The notes: a model not told the origin generated them from the sequence alone. A DNA stretch of 64,000 nucleotides from Lachnoclostridium phytofermentans ISDg (GCF_000018685.1 NC_010001.1:3054001-3118000), one strand, 5' to 3'. Counted from the first letter of the stretch, positions 1 to 9,602 are shown. Translations and numbers: made by a program.

Positions 1-539
1 ACACTAACTTCAAAAAAATCAGGTACGACAGTAAGGCTTGCTCCCACCGCTCTTGTTATAACATTTTTCTTTGGATGGAATCTAGCTTCACTTCGTTTTA
101 TCTCGCCTGTCTTTACCATTTCCTCAACTAAGGAATGGTCTTCTGTAATCTGCTTTATTGTATCATTTATTAAGTATAACCTGCTGTCTCCAATGTTGGC
201 TACGTACATTAATTGATCCATGATTGTTGCTATAACTAACGTAGTTCCCATTCCTTCTAAACCAGTTTGCTCTCTAGCTTGCTTTAATAGTAACTCATTG
301 GTTTTTGCAACAGCAGTATCCAACATACCAATTACAGTCTTCTCTTCACTTTCCCCAATGAGTTTTACCATTTCTTCCACACAATAACGAGAAGCAAAAT
401 CACCGGCGTTATGTCCACCCATACCATCAGCTACGATAAACAGGTTTGGAAGTGCTCCAACCGAACACTCATTACAATAGACATAATCTTGGTTGCTCTC
501 CCTCTTTAGACCGATGTCAGTTATAGAATATGTGTTCAT
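1..539 (-). CDS. stp: PP2C-family serine/threonine protein phosphatase, partial
   Basis: Removes phosphate from Ser/Thr-phosphorylated proteins, usually opposing a PASTA-domain kinase (PrkC/Stk1) encoded beside it. The frame opens with ATG at 539 and stays open through the left edge: 179 residues of a usual ~240, so the C-terminus lies outside the window. PP2C metal-site motifs are visible: NQD at 16-18, DGMGGH at 38-43, GTT at 98-100 and GDSR at 117-120. Its ribosome-binding site AGGAGGT lies inside the end of rlmN and only one base separates the genes, so they are probably co-transcribed. The kinase and rsgA would be expected beyond the edge (inference from conserved gene order). Confidence 0.93.
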   Translation of the reverse strand, partial: MNTYSITDIGLKRESNQDYVYCNECSVGALPNLFIVADGMGGHNAGDFASRYCVEEMVKLIGESEEKTVIGMLDTAVAKTNELLLKQAREQTGLEGMGTTLVIATIMDQLMYVANIGDSRLYLINDTIKQITEDHSLVEEMVKTGEIKRSEARFHPKKNVITRAVGASLTVVPDFFEVS

Positions 540-540
540 C

Positions 541-1611
541 CTATAGATTCACCTCCTGTACCATTGTCTTATCTGTATAGCTCTTTCTCAATTGTCCACA
601 AGCTGCATTAATATCTGAGCCCATTTCTCTTCTAATAGTAACATTAATTCTATTTTTTTCAAGTATATTTTTGAAATTTTGTATGTTATTCCCCGTGGAA
701 CGCTTGTAATCTCTCTCTTTTATAGGGTTCACCGGTATTAGATTTACGTGACAATTTTTACCTTTTAAGAGTCTAGAAAGCTCTTTGGCACAAGCTGCGG
801 TATCATTTACACCATCTACGAGGCTGTATTCATAACTGACTCTTCGCCCTGTCTTTTCGTAATAATAGTCACACGCATTTAATACATCTTGTAACTGATA
901 ACTATTTGCAACCGGCATTATCTTTGCTCTCTCTTCATCATTCGGAGCATGTAACGACAATGCCAATGTGATGGCAAAACCCTCTTCTGCTAAAGCCCTC
1001 ATCTTAGGAACGATACCACAAGTAGAAACCGTTATATTTCTTTGTGAAATATTCAAACCATCCGAAGAAGAAATCATACGGATAAACTTAACGAAATTAT
1101 CGTAATTATCCATAGGTTCTCCGGTTCCCATAATTACGATATTGCTCACTCTCTCTCCAGAAAGTCTTTGTATCTGGTAAACTTCATCTAACATTTCCGA
1201 TGTTTTTAAGTTTCTTGTAAGACCGCCAAGAGTAGATGCACAGAAACGGCACCCCATACGGCATCCTACCTGAGATGAGATACAAACCGAGTTTCCATGA
1301 TGATATTTCATAAGTACGCATTCAACTACATTTCCATCTGATAAGCGAAATAAATATTTTACAGTTCCATCCATCTTTGATTCATAGCGTTCTAAATCAT
1401 TGACACAGATTAACTCATACTCTGAAGCAAGTTTCGCTCGAAGTTCTTTCGATAAATTCGTCATCTCTTCGAAGTCTCTTACTAACTTTACATGGAGCCA
1501 CTCATAAATCTGTTTTGCCCTGAATTCCTTTTCTCCAATGATTTTTAAACTAGCTTTTAATTCTTCTAATGTAAGTGCTTTGATGTCTATTTTTTCAGTA
1601 ATACTTTGCAT
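541..1611 (-). CDS. rlmN: 23S rRNA (adenine-2503-C2)-methyltransferase RlmN
   Basis: Radical-SAM enzyme that methylates C2 of A2503 in 23S rRNA and A37 of some tRNAs. The cluster motif CRMGCRFC (Cys 117, 121, 124) is present, followed by the MGTGEPMDN segment, and a conserved C-terminal Cys sits in NAACGQLR. Length is about 356 residues, normal for the family. An in-frame ATG 21 bases upstream (1632) exists, but the start at 1611 has GGGG five bases ahead and gives the usual short N-terminus, so I prefer it. It sits between rsmB and the PP2C phosphatase gene, the common Firmicutes order. A 61-bp hairpin repeat (1680-1740) separates it from rsmB. Confidence 0.95.
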   Translation of the reverse strand: MQSITEKIDIKALTLEELKASLKIIGEKEFRAKQIYEWLHVKLVRDFEEMTNLSKELRAKLASEYELICVNDLERYESKMDGTVKYLFRLSDGNVVECVLMKYHHGNSVCISSQVGCRMGCRFCASTLGGLTRNLKTSEMLDEVYQIQRLSGERVSNIVIMGTGEPMDNYDNFVKFIRMISSSDGLNISQRNITVSTCGIVPKMRALAEEGFAITLALSLHAPNDEERAKIMPVANSYQLQDVLNACDYYYEKTGRRVSYEYSLVDGVNDTAACAKELSRLLKGKNCHVNLIPVNPIKERDYKRSTGNNIQNFKNILEKNRINVTIRREMGSDINAACGQLRKSYTDKTMVQEVNL

Positions 1612-1679
1612 TTTTACCCCATTCCCACGCATATTCTTTGCGCATCGTTTAAAAGAAAACCATGCCCGCTTAGCAGTAG

Positions 1680-1740
1680 GTGTGAAGTTTTAGAAATTCT
1701 TAGGCGGCGTCTTTTGGCGCCTTAGAAATTCTCTTCACAC
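1680..1740 (-). repeat. Long imperfect hairpin repeat, copy 1 (leader module of rlmN)
   Basis: The ends GTGTGAAG (1680-1687) and CTTCACAC (1733-1740) are exact inverted repeats, and the interior (AGAAATTCTTAGGCG against CGCCTTAGAAATTCT) pairs with two mismatches. It begins directly after the rsmB stop codon. A closely matching copy lies at 3943-4002 upstream of the next gene, so the pair brackets rsmB and the protease gene. No T-run follows on the minus strand, so it is not a typical terminator. Confidence 0.75.
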
Positions 1741-3102
1741 TTAAACCTTTCTAAATCTTGAGATAAAGAAACCATCTACACCGGATTTGTTAGGTAATAA
1801 TTGTAGATAGCCTTGTTTTGATGTTTCGCACTGTAAATTCTCTGGTAGATAAGTATCAATGGATTCTGGTTGTAATTTTAATGTCTCCGTAATAAATCGT
1901 ATATTGTCCTCATTTTCTTCTGGATTTATTGTACAAGTACTAAATATTAAGACTCCTCCAGGCTTTAAATAGGAAACGACAACAGTAAGGATGTTTCTCT
2001 GCAATTTTGCCAGTTCCGACATCATTTCTTTCGTCATATTGTATTTAATATCTGGTTTCTTTCCAATGACACCAAGGCCTGAGCAAGGGAGATCCGCTAA
2101 AATTATATCCGCTTTTTCTTTGACTGAATCATCGGGTACCAAAGCATCGAAAACTTTCACAGACACATTTTGATATCCTATACGTTCTAAGTTCTGTTCA
2201 ATTAAAGCAACCTTTCTATCGGTCTTATCTCTAGCATCCACATGACCAGGATTTTTTTCTCCACCCGCCACAAGAAGAAGATCGGCCGCATGTAAGGTTT
2301 TACCGCCTGGTGCAGCACATACATCAATGATATAGTCTCCAGCCTTAATTCCAGCAATTAACCCAACCATCATAGAACTTTCATCTTGAACTTGAAAATA
2401 TCCTTTTTGAAAACTATCAAGCACTGGCAATGAATTATAGGAAGTAATTCTTTTGGCATTCGTTAGATACGCACCGTCACGAACCTCTACTCCATCTTTT
2501 ACCAAATTATCTACTAGTTCATCGATAGTAATTTTACTTTCATTGATACGTATTGATGTATCCTTTGGCTCTAAGAAAGCTTGTAACATTTCTTCAACCT
2601 GTTCTCTACGAAAGCTTTTTAGCCAAAATTCCACTAACTCTTTGGGCATTGAGTATTGATAGGAAAGCCTTTCTATTTCATTTAATTTACTAATATCGAA
2701 TCCATTTGCTTTTTGAAATTCTCTGCTAAGATTTCTTAATATCCCATTTACGAAGCCAGACAATCCACCTAATCCTCGTTTTTTTACAAGCTTAACCGCT
2801 TCATCGCAGGCTGCACTATCTGGAATTTGTTCCATAAATTCAATTTGGTACGCTGCAATTCTTAATACATTTCGAATTACAGGCTTCATCTTTTTCACCT
2901 TAATCTTTGAAAACCGTTCCAAATCATAATCAAGTCTTAGTTTTTGTTCTAAAACCCCAAGGCAGAGCCTTGATATAAAGGCTCTGTCTTGCTTACTCAA
3001 GTCTTTGTAATTTTTTAAAGTTTCATTGATTACAACGTGACTTGGAAGCTTATCCTCATTAATTTTAAGGCACATCGTAAGTACAATTTCTCTAGCGTTC
3101 AT
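1741..3102 (-). CDS. rsmB: 16S rRNA (cytosine-967-C5)-methyltransferase RsmB
   Basis: SAM-dependent RNA m5C methyltransferase of the Sun/NOL1/NOP2 family that modifies C967 of 16S rRNA. The N-terminal ~140 residues resemble the NusB-like RNA-binding domain (ending near FVNGILRNLSR), followed by the Rossmann methyltransferase domain with VCAAPGGKT. The two catalytic Cys regions are visible as DLPCSGLGV and FSTCTINPEENE. At 453 residues it is full length. GGAG lies five bases before the ATG. The start follows the neighbouring protease gene by 21 bases, so the two are probably co-transcribed. Confidence 0.95.
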   Translation of the reverse strand: MNAREIVLTMCLKINEDKLPSHVVINETLKNYKDLSKQDRAFISRLCLGVLEQKLRLDYDLERFSKIKVKKMKPVIRNVLRIAAYQIEFMEQIPDSAACDEAVKLVKKRGLGGLSGFVNGILRNLSREFQKANGFDISKLNEIERLSYQYSMPKELVEFWLKSFRREQVEEMLQAFLEPKDTSIRINESKITIDELVDNLVKDGVEVRDGAYLTNAKRITSYNSLPVLDSFQKGYFQVQDESSMMVGLIAGIKAGDYIIDVCAAPGGKTLHAADLLLVAGGEKNPGHVDARDKTDRKVALIEQNLERIGYQNVSVKVFDALVPDDSVKEKADIILADLPCSGLGVIGKKPDIKYNMTKEMMSELAKLQRNILTVVVSYLKPGGVLIFSTCTINPEENEDNIRFITETLKLQPESIDTYLPENLQCETSKQGYLQLLPNKSGVDGFFISRFRKV

Positions 3103-3123
3103 AGTTCTCCGTTCTTATTTATA

Positions 3124-3849
3124 CTAATCTCTACTTCTATTCCCAAATAGCAGAATCAAACGCAACAATTGTAAGATAGAAGCAGCGGCACTTGCAACAT
3201 AAGTAAGTGCTGCGGCACCTAGTACTCTCTTCGTATCTCTGATTTCATCTCCATATAAAATTCCTGTATCCGATAATACAGCAACTGCTCTACTTGATGC
3301 ATTAAACTCAACTGGTAAGGTAACTAATTGGAATATAACAGCTAAAGAAAACGCCAAAATACCAACGGTAATTAAAGTCTGTGATCCACCAATTATAATA
3401 CCAGCAAAAATCAATGGCCAAGATAACGTGGCGCCCAAGTTTGCTACTGGTACAATAGCAGATTTAAGCTTAAGTGGAACATAACCTTTTTGATCTTGAA
3501 TAGCATGGCCACATTCATGTGCTGCAACACCAATCGCTGCGACGGAAGAACTATCATATACTGAATCTGATAAACGAAGAACCTTACTTCTTGAATCATA
3601 ATGATCTGTTAAACTTCCACTCACTCTTTGTATCTGTACATCATAAATACCTGCAGAATGCAAAATTCGTTCTGCCGCTGTTGCTCCAGTCATTCCTGAC
3701 ATACTTCGAACCTTACTGTATTTTGAAAATGTAGACTTCACTTTCATGGATGCTGCAATACTTAGGATGGCTCCTACAATAATCATCCAGTAATAAGGGT
3801 CAAAATAAAATCCGTAAAACGGTGATGCATAATATAAAAAATTTAACAT
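3124..3849 (-). CDS. Putative neutral zinc metallopeptidase, membrane (YugP family)
   Basis: Integral membrane protein of 241 residues with the zinc signature HECGH at about residue 112 (in AAHECGHAIQ), typical of the YugP/Zn-peptidase_2 family. Hydrophobic segments are visible near the N-terminus (YWMIIVGAILSIAAS), around residues 130-190 (several stretches), and near the C-terminus (LTYVASAAASILQLLRLILL). Substrate is unknown; the family is placed at the membrane. The ATG has ATGAGGTT ahead of it, supplied by the end of a leader repeat module that fills 3850-4002. The conserved position between fmt and rsmB in clostridia supports a housekeeping rather than acquired gene. Confidence 0.88.
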   Translation of the reverse strand: MLNFLYYASPFYGFYFDPYYWMIIVGAILSIAASMKVKSTFSKYSKVRSMSGMTGATAAERILHSAGIYDVQIQRVSGSLTDHYDSRSKVLRLSDSVYDSSSVAAIGVAAHECGHAIQDQKGYVPLKLKSAIVPVANLGATLSWPLIFAGIIIGGSQTLITVGILAFSLAVIFQLVTLPVEFNASSRAVAVLSDTGILYGDEIRDTKRVLGAAALTYVASAAASILQLLRLILLFGNRSRD

Positions 3850-4002
3850 CGTAACCTCATTTCTGCGCTGCTCTTAGTATTTTTTTAGGACAATGCATAT
3901 CAAGTTTGTGTTGCAACGCAGACACAAACAATACATGAACCAATGTGAAGTTTTAAAATCTCTTAGGCGACGTCTTTTGGCGCCTTAGATATTCTCTTCG
4001 TA
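3850..4002 (-). repeat. Leader repeat module, copy upstream of the zinc protease gene
   Basis: Read on the minus strand: a 60-bp hairpin (3943-4002) that closely matches the one at 1680-1740, then a second hairpin with exact arms GTTTGTGT (3904-3911) and ACACAAAC (3922-3929), then GCGCAGAAATGAGGTT, which supplies the ribosome-binding site of the downstream gene. The same order recurs before murE, tlyA, aroE and pepP. The stretch between this module and fmt (4003-4189) holds only an AT-rich hairpin, AGATTATA/TATAATCT at 4065-4086. Confidence 0.6.
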
Positions 4003-4189
4003 CTCCCCAAATCATACCATGGATTCGTGTCTAAACTTTTAAAACTTCATTAATTTTTCATTAAAGATTATATTATACTATAATCTCTTTGATCGATATA
4101 GTGAGGAATCTTGGCAAACTAATAATTTTACATCGAAATGAAATAATTCACATCATGTTTTTTTATGGTGCTACTTTTAGTTTTAGTTT

Positions 4190-5149
4190 CTAATTTTCGT
4201 TTATTCCAAGGATATCGCCAGCATTTATTTGATAACCACGTAAAAATTCGCCAGCTAACATTTTCTTCTTTCCTTCTAACTGAAGCTCGTTAATTTTTAA
4301 TAGCTTATCCCCAGTTTTCACAAAGATTGCTTCTTTTGTAACTCTTACTATACTACCAAATTCTGCTTCTTCAGCGTCTTTTATGATATCAGGGTCATGT
4401 GATACCTCTGCACTCCATAACTTTAAGGTCTTTCCCTTATAATAAGTATAAGCGCTTGGCCAAGGATTTAGTCCACGAATCATTCTCTCTATCGAATCGG
4501 CATCTTTCGAAAAATCAATTTTACCCATTTCTTTGGATAGCATTTTAATGTAAGTAGAATTGGAATCATCCTGCTTGGTATATGTGGCTGTTCCATTTTT
4601 TATTAATTCAATCCCTTCCAACAAAGCATCCCCGCCGATTACCGCTAATTTATCATGTAAACTGCCACCCGTTTCTTCCTTTGTGATATCAATTTCTTTT
4701 TTTAAAATCATATCACCGGTATCACAACCAACATCCATCTTCATAATAGTAACACCTGTTTTTTCTTCTCCATTTAAGATAACCCATTGAATCGGTGCAC
4801 TACCGCGATATTTTGGTAATAAGGACGCATGAACATTAATACAACCGAAAGGCGGAAGTTCTAAGATATCCTTAGATAAAATCTGTCCAAAAGCTGCAAC
4901 TAAGATAATATCTGGAGCCAAGGCTTTTAGTTGTTCCACAAACTCAGGTTCTTTCACACGTCTTGGCTGGTAAACAGGAATTTGATGCTTTAAGGCAACT
5001 TCCTTAACTGGAGGAAATGCCATCTCTTTTCCTCTACCCTTTGGCTTGTCAGGTTGTGTTACTACTCCTATTATTTCGATATCAGAAGAAAGCAGTGTTT
5101 CTAGAATCGTTGCTGCTATCTCTGGTGTCCCCATATAGACCGCTTTCAT
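4190..5149 (-). CDS. fmt: Methionyl-tRNA formyltransferase
   Basis: Transfers the formyl group of 10-formyltetrahydrofolate to Met-tRNAfMet for translation initiation. The N-terminal formyltransferase domain carries the folate-site region INVHASLLPKYRGSAPIQW near residues 105-123, and an OB-like C-terminal domain follows from about 205. Two start candidates exist: ATG at 5155 abuts the GGAGGG, while ATG at 5149 is spaced seven bases from it, so I chose 5149 (319 residues, family-typical). It follows def by 11 bases, the classic def-fmt pair whose products add and later remove the formyl group. Confidence 0.96.
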   Translation of the reverse strand: MKAVYMGTPEIAATILETLLSSDIEIIGVVTQPDKPKGRGKEMAFPPVKEVALKHQIPVYQPRRVKEPEFVEQLKALAPDIILVAAFGQILSKDILELPPFGCINVHASLLPKYRGSAPIQWVILNGEEKTGVTIMKMDVGCDTGDMILKKEIDITKEETGGSLHDKLAVIGGDALLEGIELIKNGTATYTKQDDSNSTYIKMLSKEMGKIDFSKDADSIERMIRGLNPWPSAYTYYKGKTLKLWSAEVSHDPDIIKDAEEAEFGSIVRVTKEAIFVKTGDKLLKINELQLEGKKKMLAGEFLRGYQINAGDILGINEN

Positions 5150-5160
5150 TCTCATCCCTC

Positions 5161-5652
5161 CTATTCTTCCTCTTCCTCATCATAACTAGTTACTTCATGT
5201 ACTTCACCATTAACTTTTTCAACATATAAAATACCATCTAAATGATCGATTTCGTGACAGAACGCTCTAGCTAATAAGCCTTCACCTTCTACTTCAAAAG
5301 GTTTCATATGACGATCATAAGCTTTTACTTTAACATAATTTGGGCGTGTCACGATACCTGCTTTCCCAGGTAAACTAAGGCAGCCTTCATCTCCAGTTTG
5401 CTCACCATCGGTAGATATAATCTCTGGATTAATTAATATTATTGGTTCATTTCCTTCTAGTGATACATCAATCACAACCAAACGTTTTAACACACCAACC
5501 TGAGGAGCAGCTAATCCAACGCCCCCCGCATCATACATTGTATCTAACATATCATCGATTAACGTATCAATTTTTGGTGTTACTTCCTCGATTACCTTTG
5601 AGGTCTTGTTTAAAATACTGTCACCCATTATTCTAATATTTCTTTTCGCCAT
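5161..5652 (-). CDS. def: Peptide deformylase
   Basis: Iron/zinc hydrolase that removes the N-formyl group from nascent proteins at the ribosome. All three family motifs are present: GVGLAAPQVG at about 45, EGCLSLPG at about 90 (Cys ligand) and HEIDHLDG at about 133 (two His ligands and the catalytic Glu). The protein is 163 residues with a short acidic tail (DEEEEE). AGGAAGA precedes the ATG. It lies between priA and fmt, the standard order in clostridia. Confidence 0.97.
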   Translation of the reverse strand: MAKRNIRIMGDSILNKTSKVIEEVTPKIDTLIDDMLDTMYDAGGVGLAAPQVGVLKRLVVIDVSLEGNEPIILINPEIISTDGEQTGDEGCLSLPGKAGIVTRPNYVKVKAYDRHMKPFEVEGEGLLARAFCHEIDHLDGILYVEKVNGEVHEVTSYDEEEEE

Positions 5653-5668
5653 GTCATTCTTCCTTTCG

Positions 5669-8047
5669 TTAATAACTGTTCATTGGATCAAAATCAAATT
5701 GTACATTACACTTTTTAAAATACTCTGAAACTGTAATGTACTGTTCTAAAAAGTCCTTTACTTCAACAAGATACTCATATTGTTCTTCTTTTAGATATAA
5801 AACTCTTCGATAAATATCATTCATTTTTGCAATTCCAGCAGGCGCAGGCCCGATAATACTAATATTAGGCTTATTATCATCTTGCTCATTGTTTTCCAAA
5901 TAATTTTCAATTTTTCCTTGTTCCTTGAACTTATCTTGTTCCTTGAACTCAAACTTTCCTTGTTCAATAAACTTATTTTGTTCATCAGGTTTATCTTGGT
6001 TAATTAATTCTACCTTCGCCTTTAACCATTCTTTCACTGCCCCAGCCAAAAGATCCGCTGCAAGGATAACAACTTCCTCCTCTTTTGACTGAATCAAAAT
6101 AGCCATAATGTGCGCAGCAGGAGGATACTTCATAAGACGCCTGTAATTCATCTCCTGCTCATAAAAAGCAACATAATCTTCTGTCGCCGCAGTGGTTACT
6201 GCATAATGCTCTGGTTGATAGGTTTGTATCACAACCTCTCCGATCAGTTCACCACGTCCTGCACGACCTGCTGCTTGTGCTAACAACTGAAATGTTCGCT
6301 CTGCTGCCCGATAATCATTTGCATAAAGTGATAAATCCGCAGCTAAAATACCCACTAGAGTTACTCCGGCAAAATCATGCCCCTTTACAATCATCTGAGT
6401 TCCAATCAGGATATCTGCTTCACCATTTGCAAATGAACTTAAAATTTCTTCATAACTTAGTTTGTTCTTCGTAGTATCCGCATCCATACGTAGAACTCTA
6501 GCCGTCGGAAATTCCTTTAATACCATCGCCTCAACTTTCTGCGTTCCTGTTCCAAAAGCAGCAATATACTTAGAACCACAGACCGGACAAATGTTTGGGG
6601 TCGGAATTTCATATCCGCAATAATGACATTTTAACACACCAGTACTATGTGCCGTCAAGGAAATATCGCAATGAGGACATTTCATTGCAGTACCACAACT
6701 TCGACATGACACAAAACCTGCGTATCCTCTTCGGTTTAAAAATAACATAATCTGTTCTTTTTTTCTTAAACGATCTTCAATTAAGCTTCGTAACAGATCA
6801 CTAAAGATGGATTTGTTTTTCTTCTTTAATTCTTCTTTTAAATCAACAATGGAAACCATCGGAACTTTTGCTTCTTTTGCTCTTTTCGTTAAATGAAATA
6901 GCTCAAATTCTCCGTCCATTGCTTTTTTATATGCTTCCAGAGATGGGGTTGCAGAACCAAGGATGATGGAAGCATTGCTTAGTTCGCCTCTCTTAATCGC
7001 CACTTCTCTTGCATGATATTTCGGAGGCATCTCACTTTTATAACTTGTTTCATGCTCTTCATCTATAATAATCAAACCTAGGTCTTTAAACGGCGTAAAT
7101 AAAGCAGACCTAGGACCAATCATGATATCGATATCGCCATTTTTTGCTCGTTCAATTTGATCGTATCGTTCTCCAGCAGACATCTTAGAGTTTAGAATAG
7201 AGATACGATTACCAAATCTTTTGTAAAAACGTACTACAGTCTGATACGTAAGCGCAATTTCAGGAATTAACATAATAACCTGTCTACCAGATTGTATTAC
7301 TTGGTCGATAATTCCCATATATACTTCTGTTTTACCGCTGCCTGTAATACCGTGGATTAAATAAGTTTTTCGTATCCCTTCTTCATAATCCTTTAAAACC
7401 TTAGACACTATTTCTTGCTGTTCATAATTTAAAGAGATACTGTAACTATCCGTCGTCTTTGAAGCAATTGGATTACGATACTTTGTCTCTGATTCAATTT
7501 GAATGATTCCACTTTCCTTTAAGGAATTAATGGTTGTTCTTGAGATATTTAATTTATTGACAATATCCTCAAACTCAATTTCTTCGCTATTCATAAGAGC
7601 CAATAATAGTCTTGCTTTCGCTTTATGCTTTTTCTTTTCCGCTTCAATATATGCGTCCTGTAACTTTTCTTTTGACACAGCTGACGATACGATTCGTTTT
7701 TCAATCTGCTTCACACTTTTTTTCACTGGAATTACTGTCTTTAAGGCATCATTCATCGTACCGCCATATTGCTCTTTCACAAATGCAGCAAGGGCTATCA
7801 TCTGTCCTTCGATTGGTAGCCCTTTATCTTTAATTCCAAGTATGGATTTTATTCTCTCTGGAGCAATCTTGGGTACATCAGATAGTCCAACAATAAACCC
7901 ACTGATGCTACGATTCCCATTGCCAAATGGTATAGTTACTGGCACGCCAATAACAGCATCCGCACAAAGAGCAGGCGGTATGCTGTATTGGTAGGTTTTA
8001 TCCAGATTTTCTACTGATATGTCCACTATAATATCTGCATATTGCAT
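5669..8047 (-). CDS. priA: Primosomal protein N' (replication restart helicase PriA)
   Basis: Superfamily 2 helicase that recognises stalled forks and reloads the replisome. Walker A GITGSGKTEVYM lies near residue 232 and the DEEH box near 325. The zinc-binding region contains paired Cys motifs (CRSCG, CPHC, CHYCG, CPVCG) near 445-490, and helicase domain 2 follows with GTQMIVKGHDF. The protein is 792 residues, longer than usual; much of the excess is a Gln/Glu/Lys/Phe-rich low-complexity insert near residues 680-723 (DNA about 5880-6010) within the C-terminal domain. It lies between murF and def in a compact run. Confidence 0.96.
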   Translation of the reverse strand: MQYADIIVDISVENLDKTYQYSIPPALCADAVIGVPVTIPFGNGNRSISGFIVGLSDVPKIAPERIKSILGIKDKGLPIEGQMIALAAFVKEQYGGTMNDALKTVIPVKKSVKQIEKRIVSSAVSKEKLQDAYIEAEKKKHKAKARLLLALMNSEEIEFEDIVNKLNISRTTINSLKESGIIQIESETKYRNPIASKTTDSYSISLNYEQQEIVSKVLKDYEEGIRKTYLIHGITGSGKTEVYMGIIDQVIQSGRQVIMLIPEIALTYQTVVRFYKRFGNRISILNSKMSAGERYDQIERAKNGDIDIMIGPRSALFTPFKDLGLIIIDEEHETSYKSEMPPKYHAREVAIKRGELSNASIILGSATPSLEAYKKAMDGEFELFHLTKRAKEAKVPMVSIVDLKEELKKKNKSIFSDLLRSLIEDRLRKKEQIMLFLNRRGYAGFVSCRSCGTAMKCPHCDISLTAHSTGVLKCHYCGYEIPTPNICPVCGSKYIAAFGTGTQKVEAMVLKEFPTARVLRMDADTTKNKLSYEEILSSFANGEADILIGTQMIVKGHDFAGVTLVGILAADLSLYANDYRAAERTFQLLAQAAGRAGRGELIGEVVIQTYQPEHYAVTTAATEDYVAFYEQEMNYRRLMKYPPAAHIMAILIQSKEEEVVILAADLLAGAVKEWLKAKVELINQDKPDEQNKFIEQGKFEFKEQDKFKEQGKIENYLENNEQDDNKPNISIIGPAPAGIAKMNDIYRRVLYLKEEQYEYLVEVKDFLEQYITVSEYFKKCNVQFDFDPMNSY

Positions 8048-8078
8048 TCCTATCGAATTTCATCCTTTCACATGTACA

Positions 8079-9602
8079 TTAACACTTAACTAACTCTTCC
8101 TTTAATCTCTCAACGATTAAATCAAGCTTCATACCTCGGGAACCTTTTAAAAGTATAACGTCCCTTTTTGTCAAATTAGTTTTAATATATTTAAAAGCTT
8201 CCTCTCGCTCCATAAAACTCTTTGTGTTTATGTCTTCCCCGTTTTCCCTTACTCCATCGAGGATATACTTTGCTTCCTCACCAATCGTTATTACTTCATC
8301 GATAAATGTTGATTCTTTCCCACAAGCTTTTTCTATCTTACATTGCTTTGCTAAATATTCTCCCACCTCATAATGACATTTTTTAGAGATGTCTCCAAGT
8401 TCTAAAATATCCGCAAATACTATGAACTTCTTATGTTCTTTTGGCATATCCATTATAACATGAATTGCTCCCTTCATGGAGTCAGGACTAGCATTGTAAG
8501 TATCGTCAATTATTGTGATTCCATTGACTTTTTCTATCTCTCCACGCATTGCGATTGGTTTATACTCTTTTAATCCTTCTTTTGCAGCCAAAGGATCTAT
8601 TCCTAATTGAATTGCAAAGAAAATAGCAGCAAGAGCGTTTAATATATTATGCTTACCAAGAACTGATAAAGTGATGTCATCTACAAGTTCTTCTTTCGTA
8701 CCATTTTTGTAATGAAAAGTAAATGTTGTTGACTCACCATCTGTTTTTATGTTGTCAGCATAAATGGTACAATCAGGGTTTGTTCCAAAGGTATAAACAG
8801 ATGCCTTATTTAAGCTTCTTCGTGTCATTTCTGATAAATCAACACTACCATTATTTTGTGTTTTTTCTTTGACAGAGCTATTATCTTTTCTATATTCATC
8901 GTAGATTTCCAATAATAGCTGATCATCACCATTTAATAGAAGAATGGAATCCTCGGTAAAGTAATTCACAATGTTTAATTTTTCTTTCCGAATATTTTCC
9001 TGTGTCTTTAACTGTCCGATATGCGAAACACCGATGTTTGTAACAACTGCCATTTTAGGCTTTGCTACTTTAGCGATACGCTCCATTTCACCAAATTCAC
9101 TCATACCCATCTCAATAATACCAACTTCATGAGTATCTTCAAGCATCAGCATCATTTGTGGCAAACCAACTTGACTATTCATATTCCCAATCGTTTTTAA
9201 AACATTACTTCTGGTACTAAACGCTGCTGCTATCATTTCCTTTGTCGTAGTTTTTCCAACACTTCCGGTTATCCCAATGATTGGAACATTACTATGGTCA
9301 CGATGATATTCTCCTAGACGTTGTAATGCTTCTACTGTATGATTTACTTTAATATAAACCATATCTTCGGTACCTTCTGCTATTTCATCTTTGCTTGTTA
9401 GCGTTACTCTGATACCTTGCCTATAAGCATCTGCAATGAAATCATGTGCATCTACTCTTTCACCAACAATGGGTACAAAGAGTGTATCACTATCTCCTAC
9501 TTTTGAGTTAGTGCTTATTTTAAAAATTGTTCTATCATTATTTCCCTTTATTATAGTGCCACCAGTAATTGTAGCAATTTCGTTTACATGAAACGTTGCC
9601 AT
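8079..9602 (-). CDS. murF: UDP-N-acetylmuramoyl-tripeptide--D-alanyl-D-alanine ligase
   Basis: Cytoplasmic ATP-dependent ligase that adds D-Ala-D-Ala to the UDP-MurNAc-tripeptide. A Mur ligase N-terminal domain is followed by the ATP motif GITGSVGKTTTKEM near residue 110, the central domain with NIGVSHIGQL, and a C-terminal domain with DTYNASPDSM. At 507 residues it is slightly longer than the ~455 norm; part of the excess is a variable stretch near 245-265 (NSSVKEKTQNNGSVDLSEM). It follows murE by 35 bases, so the two consecutive ligases are made together. Confidence 0.96.
   Translation of the reverse strand: MATFHVNEIATITGGTIIKGNNDRTIFKISTNSKVGDSDTLFVPIVGERVDAHDFIADAYRQGIRVTLTSKDEIAEGTEDMVYIKVNHTVEALQRLGEYHRDHSNVPIIGITGSVGKTTTKEMIAAAFSTRSNVLKTIGNMNSQVGLPQMMLMLEDTHEVGIIEMGMSEFGEMERIAKVAKPKMAVVTNIGVSHIGQLKTQENIRKEKLNIVNYFTEDSILLLNGDDQLLLEIYDEYRKDNSSVKEKTQNNGSVDLSEMTRRSLNKASVYTFGTNPDCTIYADNIKTDGESTTFTFHYKNGTKEELVDDITLSVLGKHNILNALAAIFFAIQLGIDPLAAKEGLKEYKPIAMRGEIEKVNGITIIDDTYNASPDSMKGAIHVIMDMPKEHKKFIVFADILELGDISKKCHYEVGEYLAKQCKIEKACGKESTFIDEVITIGEEAKYILDGVRENGEDINTKSFMEREEAFKYIKTNLTKRDVILLKGSRGMKLDLIVERLKEELVKC

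Noticed and set aside
1611..1632. Longer N-terminus for rlmN starting at 1632
   Set aside because: No ribosome-binding site before that ATG, and homologues start near MQSITEK.
7503..7994. 163-codon plus-strand open frame
   Set aside because: It lies wholly inside priA on the other strand, has no ribosome-binding site and no recognisable protein character; it is a shadow of priA.
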